Under the pieces are notes generated by a model, which was not told the origin of the DNA, did not search any database, and was given only the letters and a program-made list of their open reading frames with translations. This document shows positions 58,478 through 64,000 of a stretch of 64,000 bases of DNA, piece by piece. Every line of letters starts with the position of its first letter. The stretch's first letter is position 1. Origin of the DNA: SB11 sp965249955 (lineage in GTDB: Bacteria; Bacteroidota; Bacteroidia; UBA8524); contig OZ252261.1 in the NCBI GenBank assembly GCA_965249955.1, positions 434,001-498,000 of the forward strand, read 5' to 3'. A program made the position numbers and the translations under genes.

Positions 58478-58570
58478 TTAAATCCTATTTTATTAAGATT
58501 ACAGCATAAAGGACGACTTAAGTCGTCCTTTATGCTGTAATTGCAAAAGAGGCGGATTTCATAATCGCCC
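58478..58570 (+). repeat. Compound palindromic element, copy C
   Basis: Only the right half of the first hairpin remains (TTTAAATCCTATT). The 44-base palindrome (58498-58541) is perfect, with core GACGACTTAAGTCGTC and variable arm GCATAAAGG. The third hairpin has drifted but still pairs (GGCGGATT-TCAT-AATCGCC with one bulge). Confidence 0.88.
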
Positions 58571-58575
58571 GATAA

Positions 58576-59370
58576 CTAAAACCGTAATGTAAAATGTTGT
58601 TTGGTTTGCCCTTTATGAAAATATACCAAACCAATAAAAAAAAGGTCGACCGTTACGGTTACTTGCGGATGGTTTTTAATTTCTTCCCAAGCCTTCTCCA
58701 TCTCATCACTCCATCGTATATCATCAAATACAAAAAGGGTATTCTCATGCGCCAAAGGCAGGCATTGTAAAAAATAATCTATTGTGGGTTGATAGCGGTG
58801 GTTGCCATCAAAAAAAACGTAATCTAACTGAGGAAAATTTTGCAAATACTGCGGTAGTACCTCATCAAAATTACCTAAGCCAATGGTTACTTCGGTATTT
58901 ATACCCAAACCATTTAGGTTTTTACGCGCTTGCTGGGCTACTGCGGGGCTACCGTCTAGCGAGGTAAACACAATTGTGTTTTGCCCTTGCTGTGCCCCCA
59001 TTGCCTGATAGGCTGTGCTAATACCTAATGATGTACCCAACTCTAGCATATACTTGGGTTGGTGGTAAGCACACAAACGGTAAAGCACCTGTGCGTATTT
59101 GCGTGGCTTTGCCGATGTTTTTGCTATTTGGGCAATTGAACGAGTATATGTGGGGTTCTGTTCTCCCCCTGCTCCAAAATCTTGCAGAGTAAGAGTTTCA
59201 GGGTTACTGCGCAGCTGCTTGCGCAATGCTTCTATACGCTTGTAGGTAGGATACTGCTTCCTATCGTTTATCACCTGTGTTAGCAGGCGATAAACAAACG
59301 GTGAATGTACCCCATGTCGTCCAACTGACGACACAAGGTATTGAAGGTATTTAACCCCTATGCGAAACAA
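58576..59370 (-). CDS. Class I SAM methyltransferase, O-methyltransferase-like
   Basis: The 264-residue protein has a helical N-terminus (RHGVHSPFVYRLLTQVIND), SAM motif MLELGTSLGISTAYQ, strand TSLDGSPAVAQQAR and DYVFFDGNHRYQPTIDYFLQC, which matches the metal-binding Asp/His arrangement of catechol-type O-methyltransferases. Its substrate is unknown. It follows the DUF349 gene by ten bases and probably shares its transcript. Confidence 0.88.
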   Translation of the reverse strand: MFRIGVKYLQYLVSSVGRHGVHSPFVYRLLTQVINDRKQYPTYKRIEALRKQLRSNPETLTLQDFGAGGEQNPTYTRSIAQIAKTSAKPRKYAQVLYRLCAYHQPKYMLELGTSLGISTAYQAMGAQQGQNTIVFTSLDGSPAVAQQARKNLNGLGINTEVTIGLGNFDEVLPQYLQNFPQLDYVFFDGNHRYQPTIDYFLQCLPLAHENTLFVFDDIRWSDEMEKAWEEIKNHPQVTVTVDLFFIGLVYFHKGQTKQHFTLRF

Positions 59371-59380
59371 GTGCAGTAGT

Positions 59381-61249
59381 TTATGATGAAGATGACGCTT
59401 GCGTTAGTATCACCTTTAACTCACTTTCAAGGCGTTCTAATTGGCCGTTAGCTTTTTTAATTTTATCCTCAATTTGCTTAGCAAAAGGGTTGTTGCCTTT
59501 ACTATTTCCTTGTTTAAAGAAACCCATATTGTTTTGCAGGGTTTGAATATCGTTACGCAAAAATTTAATTTTATCGCGTACACGGCGTTCCTCGTGCTTC
59601 AACTTGTTTTTAGAGTCGGGCAGTTGAGATATCTCTTCATAGTGCTCTTTAAGCCTTGCGCCGCTCATTTCTTCAGGATTGCGTTTCAGCTTTTTGTAAA
59701 GCTTATCCATAGCATCGCTAAAGCGTGCTTGTATATCCTTTTTGTTAGCAAAAGGCACAAAACCCACACTGCTCCACTCTTTTTGTATTTGTTTAACTTT
59801 ACTAAAAGCGGCCTCAGTATCTTCTTCACTGTTAAGCAAAGCCTCAAGCTTAGTAGCCAATTCAATTTTTAGCTCTAGGTTTTTAGCTTGCTCTTCTTTT
59901 TGACCTTTAAAGTGCTCCTCTTTTTTATTAAAAAACTCGTCGCAAGCTGCACGGAAACGTTTCCAAATAGCATCCGATAATTTATCGGGTACTGGGCCAA
60001 TTTTACGCCAGTCTTCTTGTAGTTTTTTAAGCTGGTTTCCGGTTTTCTGCCAATCTTCACTGCTTTGCAGTGCTTCTGCACGCTCGCATATTTCGGTTTT
60101 CTTTTTCAGGTTTTCTGCCTTTTCAGCGTTCAACTCTTTAAAGAAAGCATTTTTATTGTTGAAAAAATTGGTGCGTATTTCTCTAAAACGTCCCCAAACA
60201 ACATCGTTATGTTCGCGAGGCACTTTACCAATCTTGCGCCATTCATCAAACAACTCATTTACTTGCTTGGTCATCTCTATCCACTCTTTCGGCTTAGCTG
60301 GCTTTGTAGTAGTTAGCATTTCCAAACGCTCGCAAATAGCTTTTTTCAGCTCAAGGTTTTGGTTGCGTATTTCTTGCAGTTTGGCAATTTCTTCCCTTTT
60401 CTGCTCGTATATCTTGTCAGATGCTTCTTTAAAGCGTTTCCAAATCTCTTCGTTAAACTCTTGCGGAACAGGCCCTGTGTTTTTCCACTCGTCGTGGTAT
60501 TTATTCAATAGTATCAGCGATTTTTTGATAGATTTCTCTTCTTCCAATTCGCTAACGCTTTTGCAAAGCTCTATTTTAACCTCAAGATTCTTTTTACGGT
60601 CAAGCTCTTTTAGTTCATTATTAATAGATACGTTATCATAAAACTTATCTAAGTAAAAACGATAGCTATCCCAAAGCTCTTGCACAAACTCTTGTGGCAC
60701 AATACGAATTTTTTTCCATTCGCGTTGCAACTCACGCACCTGCTCTAAACTGTTTTCTGTTTCATCAGTTTCGGTAAGCTGTTTAAGTTTTTCTAAAAGC
60801 TCACGCTTTACGGCAAGGTTTTTAAGTTTTTGGCTTTCTATATGTTCGCGCTGCTCGGCACGTTTACGTTGCACAGCTTTGTATGCAGCATAAAACTTTT
60901 CTTTTAGTTCGTCGCCTTTATACTCAAAACTGTCTTTCTCGTTGCCTTCTTCTATATAGGCTTCAAGTGCAGCATTGTATTCATCACTAAAAATACTGTC
61001 CAAAATAGGGCGAATATTACGTACCACCTCACTAGCTTCTTTCAAATCGTCAGTTGCCGCAGCTTTTTCAGCCAATGCCACTAATTCTTCTTTGCTCAGT
61101 GTAGCGTAATCGGTATTCTCCTCCTCTTGGGCAACCCCTAGGTCGTAGTCTAAATTTTCCTGTTCAGGTTCATCCCCCAAATCGTCCACCGTGTCTACAA
61201 CTTCGGCATTTATCTTTTCCAATTCTTCCTGCGAATTCAAATTCTCCAT
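59381..61249 (-). CDS. DUF349 repeat protein
   Basis: The 622-residue protein is acidic at the N-terminus and then has five DUF349 repeats, each with a Trp and a Gly-x-Val-Pro-type turn: EWKKIRIVPQEFVQELWD, EWKNTGPVPQEFNEEIWKRF, EWRKIGKVPREHNDVVWGRF, DWRKIGPVPDKLSDAIWKRF and EWSSVGFVPFANKKDIQARF. A C-terminal coiled helix follows. The family is widespread in Bacteroidota and of unknown function; helical spectrin-like rods are likely. Confidence 0.93.
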   Translation of the reverse strand: MENLNSQEELEKINAEVVDTVDDLGDEPEQENLDYDLGVAQEEENTDYATLSKEELVALAEKAAATDDLKEASEVVRNIRPILDSIFSDEYNAALEAYIEEGNEKDSFEYKGDELKEKFYAAYKAVQRKRAEQREHIESQKLKNLAVKRELLEKLKQLTETDETENSLEQVRELQREWKKIRIVPQEFVQELWDSYRFYLDKFYDNVSINNELKELDRKKNLEVKIELCKSVSELEEEKSIKKSLILLNKYHDEWKNTGPVPQEFNEEIWKRFKEASDKIYEQKREEIAKLQEIRNQNLELKKAICERLEMLTTTKPAKPKEWIEMTKQVNELFDEWRKIGKVPREHNDVVWGRFREIRTNFFNNKNAFFKELNAEKAENLKKKTEICERAEALQSSEDWQKTGNQLKKLQEDWRKIGPVPDKLSDAIWKRFRAACDEFFNKKEEHFKGQKEEQAKNLELKIELATKLEALLNSEEDTEAAFSKVKQIQKEWSSVGFVPFANKKDIQARFSDAMDKLYKKLKRNPEEMSGARLKEHYEEISQLPDSKNKLKHEERRVRDKIKFLRNDIQTLQNNMGFFKQGNSKGNNPFAKQIEDKIKKANGQLERLESELKVILTQASSSS

Positions 61250-61309
61250 TAGTGTACTATGATACTGTAATGTTTTATGGTTCTCTACCTATTTTTTTAA
61301 AAAGGATAG

Positions 61310-61317
61310 CAAAGTTA
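61310..61317 (-). promoter_or_regulatory. -7 box TAACTTTG before DUF349 gene
   Basis: A perfect TAnnTTTG box on the minus strand lies 60 bases before ATG 61249. The shared upstream region to 61456 holds divergent promoters. Confidence 0.5.
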
Positions 61318-61388
61318 CTAAAAAACAAACGGCAACCATAAATTTTTAAGGCAGGCACGGGCTTTGCATACAATATTGAGCTTAGTTT

Positions 61389-61419
61389 TTTGCAATTTTA
61401 ACAATTTGGCGTAGGTTTG
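61389..61419 (+). promoter_or_regulatory. Full consensus promoter before HMG-CoA lyase gene
   Basis: TTTG at 61389-61392, exactly 19 bases, then TAGGTTTG at 61412-61419. This matches the known Bacteroidota housekeeping promoter in every position. The predicted leader to the GTG start is about 34 bases. Confidence 0.75.
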
Positions 61420-61456
61420 GCGGGGTAAGTAAAATTATTGTAAAGTTTCTAAAAAG

Positions 61457-62302
61457 GTGAAAATAATAGAGTGTCCGCGTGACGCAATGCAGGGCTTTAG
61501 CCATTTTATAAGTACCGAAAAAAAAATTGAGTACTTAAACAGCTTACTAAAAGTAGGTTTTGATACTATTGATGCGGGTAGTTTTGTTTCACCGCGTATA
61601 ATACCCCAAATGCGAGACACTGAAGAAGTGCTGCAAAGTATTGATTTGAAAGGAAGTAAAAGTAAATTACTAACTATTATAGCCAATACTAAAGGTGCTG
61701 AAATGGCTGTGAAACACAACAATGTTTCTTATTTGGGCTTTCCGTTTTCAATATCAGAAACTTTTCAGATACGCAATACCAATAGCACCATAGCCCAATC
61801 GTTTGAAAGGGTAAAATATATACACTCGCTGTGCAAGGATAACGGCAAAGAGTTGGTAATATATATAAGTATGGGTTTTGGCAACCCCTATGGCGATGCT
61901 TGGAATACGGATGTGGTGGACGAATGGACAGAGAAAATGGGTGAGTTGGGTATAAATATCATCTCTTTGTCTGATACTGTGGGAGTAGCTACACCTGATA
62001 GTATTGCTTATTTGTTTAGCCACCTGCAAAAAAAATATCCGCAAATAGAATTTGGAGCACACTTGCACACCCGCAAAGACAATTGGCGTGAAAGAGTTGA
62101 GGCTGCTTACGAAAATGGCTGTACTCGCTTTGATGGAGCTATAAACGGTTTTGGAGGCTGCCCAATGGCCGATGACGATTTAGTGGGTAATATGCCTACC
62201 GAGTTTTTATTGCAATACATGAACGAAAAAAATATTGATACGGGGCTGAATATGCAGGCTTTTGAAAAAAGTATGTTTATGGCCTCTTCGGTGTTTATTT
62301 AG
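61457..62302 (+). CDS. Hydroxymethylglutaryl-CoA lyase
   Basis: The 281-residue protein has the DRE-TIM metallolyase pattern: MKIIECPRDAMQGF (Arg and Asp of the site), VGFDTIDAGSFVSP, LSDTVGVATP, GAHLHTRKDNW with the metal His pair, and NGFGGCPMADDDLVGN with the catalytic-loop Cys. The last loop differs from the usual GGCPYAPGATGN. It splits HMG-CoA into acetoacetate and acetyl-CoA in leucine breakdown. The start is GTG 61457. Confidence 0.9.
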   Translation: MKIIECPRDAMQGFSHFISTEKKIEYLNSLLKVGFDTIDAGSFVSPRIIPQMRDTEEVLQSIDLKGSKSKLLTIIANTKGAEMAVKHNNVSYLGFPFSISETFQIRNTNSTIAQSFERVKYIHSLCKDNGKELVIYISMGFGNPYGDAWNTDVVDEWTEKMGELGINIISLSDTVGVATPDSIAYLFSHLQKKYPQIEFGAHLHTRKDNWRERVEAAYENGCTRFDGAINGFGGCPMADDDLVGNMPTEFLLQYMNEKNIDTGLNMQAFEKSMFMASSVFI

Positions 62303-62402
62303 AAGCTAATCTTTTATAAAAAAATTCACTCCCAAAATTTTAGGTTCATCGGCTAGTTTATTCACTTGTCGGAAAATATTACAGCCTGTCATCAAGTATA
62401 TA

Positions 62403-62410
62403 TAGTTTTG
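62403..62410 (+). promoter_or_regulatory. -7 box TAGTTTTG before serine hydrolase gene
   Basis: A perfect TAnnTTTG box lies 21 bases before ATG 62432, predicting a leader of about 18 bases. Confidence 0.5.
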
Positions 62411-62431
62411 CTGTAAACCAATAGCATAACT

Positions 62432-63799
62432 ATGTACTTGAGAAACTTTACTACTTCACATAAAATATTCACTGCATTATTTTTTGTTCTGATACTTTGT
62501 AGCCCCACCAAAGCTCAAAATATCAATCGTGCAAAAATGGACTCTCTTTTTGCCAGACTTCACACACACAATAAAGCCATGGTTGAGGTTACCGTTTATA
62601 AAAACGGAAAGGTGCTTTACAATAACGCAATTGGCTATAAAAAAATTGAGGGTGAAAATAAAACTCCTGCCGATGTGCATACCAAATACCGCATAGGGTC
62701 TATCACCAAAATGTTTACTTCGGCAATGATAATGCAGTTGGTGGATGAGAAAAAACTAACACTTGACACCAAGCTTAGTAAGTTCTTCCCAAAAATTGTA
62801 AATGCACAAAAAATTACCATTGGCAATTTACTAAGCCACCACAGCGGTATACATAATTTTACTAGTGATGATGAGTATTTAACCTACTACACCACACAAA
62901 AAACACAAGCTGAGTTGCTTGAACTGTTTTATAAAATGCCTTCTGATTTTGAACCCGGTGCAAAAGCCCAATACAGCAATACGGGGTATGTTTTACTTGG
63001 TTATATTATTGAAAAAGTAACAGGAAAAAGCTACGCCGAAGCTGTAAAAGCAAGAATAACAGATAAGATACCTCTTAAAGAAACCTATTTTGGCGGGGCT
63101 ATTGATACGAAGAAAAACGAAGCTCAATCGTTTTCTTTTGATGGTGAAAATTGGAAACTAGAACCTGAAACCAACATGAATATTCCACACGGTGCAGGTG
63201 CATTAGTTTCTACCACTACCGATTTGGGCAAATTTGCAACTGCACTATTTCAAGGCAAGCTATGCAGTGACTCTTTACTACAAAAAATATCAACCATGCA
63301 AAACAATTTTGGTATGGGCTGTTTTGAAATGCCTTTTGACGAACGAAAATCATACGGACACACGGGTGGTATTGATGGGTTTTCGTCAGTATTGGGTTAT
63401 TTTAAAGATGATAGTGTAGCTGTGGCTTTAGCCTGTAATGGTAATAATTACTCGCTAAACGAAATAATGATTAGTGTATTAAGTATCACTTATTATGGTG
63501 ATAGATACAAGGTACCCACTTTTGTTTCAAAAAAATTAGATGTGCAAAAACTAAAGGCCTACGAGGGGGTGTATGCCGCACCTGATTTCCCTTTAAAAAT
63601 AACTATACTATCTGATGAAAAACAACTAATAGCACAAGCCACAGGGCAAGGCCCTTTTCCGCTGAGTGCTGAAAGTGAAACTCTTTTTAAGTTTGACGCG
63701 GCGGGCATAATTATGAATTTTATTATTGATGATGGTGGCAGCATAAATCAATTTAATTTCTCACAAGGTGGGGCTAAGTTTTTATTTACTAAAGAATAG
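62432..63799 (+). CDS. Serine hydrolase of the class C beta-lactamase fold
   Basis: The 455-residue protein has a signal peptide (about 1-29) and a penicillin-binding-protein-like domain: Ser90-Ile-Thr-Lys93 (SxxK), Tyr181-Ser-Asn183 (YxN) and His310-Thr-Gly-Gly (the KTG-like third motif). A smaller beta domain follows (about 375-455). Members of this fold include esterases, D-aminopeptidases and class C beta-lactamases, and the activity cannot be told from sequence. Confidence 0.9.
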   Translation: MYLRNFTTSHKIFTALFFVLILCSPTKAQNINRAKMDSLFARLHTHNKAMVEVTVYKNGKVLYNNAIGYKKIEGENKTPADVHTKYRIGSITKMFTSAMIMQLVDEKKLTLDTKLSKFFPKIVNAQKITIGNLLSHHSGIHNFTSDDEYLTYYTTQKTQAELLELFYKMPSDFEPGAKAQYSNTGYVLLGYIIEKVTGKSYAEAVKARITDKIPLKETYFGGAIDTKKNEAQSFSFDGENWKLEPETNMNIPHGAGALVSTTTDLGKFATALFQGKLCSDSLLQKISTMQNNFGMGCFEMPFDERKSYGHTGGIDGFSSVLGYFKDDSVAVALACNGNNYSLNEIMISVLSITYYGDRYKVPTFVSKKLDVQKLKAYEGVYAAPDFPLKITILSDEKQLIAQATGQGPFPLSAESETLFKFDAAGIIMNFIIDDGGSINQFNFSQGGAKFLFTKE

Positions 63800-63842
63800 C
63801 TGCTTATTTTAGTTTCTATATTTAGCATAAAAGCTAAACATT

Positions 63843-63885
63843 AAAAAAGAGGTATTGCGGCCTACGGCCGCAATACCTCTTTTTT
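63843..63885. terminator. Strong bidirectional terminator
   Basis: A perfect 20-base inverted repeat with loop TAC has a GC-rich centre (TATTGCGGCC) and six A or T at each outer end. It lies between the serine hydrolase and the convergent gene at the right edge. Confidence 0.93.
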
Positions 63886-63932
63886 AATTGAAAACACCTT
63901 AAAATTTGATACTAAATACTTTTAAGCAAGTT

Positions 63933-64000
63933 TTATTTTTTTACGGCTTTAATAAATAACACTCCCCCTTTAGCATCGTTTATTACCTCACCCGATTGAT
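63933..64000 (-). CDS. C-terminal end of a gene running off the right edge
   Basis: An open frame on the minus strand reads from the window edge to a TAA at 63933-63935. The visible 21 residues end in SGEVINDAKGGVLFIKAVKK. The stop sits about 50 bases beyond the strong terminator, as expected for a real gene end. The family cannot be named from this tail. Confidence 0.6.
   Translation of the reverse strand, partial: QSGEVINDAKGGVLFIKAVKK

Noticed and set aside
50763..58570. CRISPR array
   Set aside because: The three palindromic copies are kilobases apart, not regularly spaced, and no cas gene is present.

Overview
The window is a 64 kb stretch of chromosome from a member of the Bacteroidota. 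The evidence is a TonB-dependent receptor with a carboxypeptidase-like N-terminal domain, a secreted CHRD protein with a type IX secretion C-terminal signal, many small lipoproteins and secreted proteins of Bacteroidota type, DUF2141, DUF4260 and DUF349 proteins, and promoters of the Bacteroidota form (TTTG, 19 bases, TAnnTTTG). The DNA is AT-rich and genes are tightly packed on both strands in short operons. I cannot fix the order or genus from sequence alone. No plasmid, prophage, CRISPR or insertion sequence with a transposase is visible.

Layout. 1-13 kb: the start of a TonB receptor gene running off the left edge, rpe, ybaB, a rhomboid protease, a DnaJ-domain membrane protein, an RNA/DNA-type methyltransferase, a PolB-like exonuclease, a LemA-TPM-TPM membrane cluster, lipB divergent from yraN, and a Crp/Fnr regulator next to a DUF4260 gene. 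13-26 kb: a transglutaminase-like protein, a hydrolase-asparaginase pair, SDR, prmC, ribD, a Dph6-like ATPase, an orphan HPt protein, rplY, prs, two tRNA-Gln genes, recQ, manC and an enoyl-CoA hydratase. 26-38 kb: an iodotyrosine-deiodinase-like flavoprotein, a redoxin, pdhB, the four-domain CHRD protein, an ECF sigma/anti-sigma pair, bioY and several unknown secreted proteins. 38-48 kb: a cell-division and RNA-turnover operon (pheT, a ZapB-like coiled coil, zapA, rny), then clpB. 48-64 kb: an AraC regulator, a subclass-B1-like metallo-beta-lactamase, queA, a MacB-type permease, the aspC-hldA-trkH operon, a five-repeat DUF349 protein, an HMG-CoA lyase, a serine beta-lactamase-fold hydrolase and the tail of one more gene at the right edge.

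Three things stand out. First, twelve genes have a perfect TAnnTTTG -7 box 2 to 6 bases before the chosen ATG, which predicts leaderless or almost leaderless mRNAs; extending these genes upstream would often place a TTG start inside the promoter box itself. Second, three copies of a compound palindromic element (centres near 50.8, 57.7 and 58.5 kb) share a fixed core, while the outer arms of the central 44-bp palindrome differ completely yet stay perfectly complementary. Two of the copies bracket a lone membrane-protein gene. Third, two enzymes deserve biochemical attention: a B1-type metallo-beta-lactamase homologue with a long C-terminal extension, and a nitroreductase-family protein that keeps the Glu/Tyr/Lys spacing of iodotyrosine deiodinase.

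Most of the rest is housekeeping: cofactor synthesis (ribD, lipB, bioY), translation (prmC, rplY, pheT, queA, tRNAs), nucleotide and envelope sugar supply (prs, manC, hldA), DNA repair (recQ) and stress response (clpB, sigma/anti-sigma).
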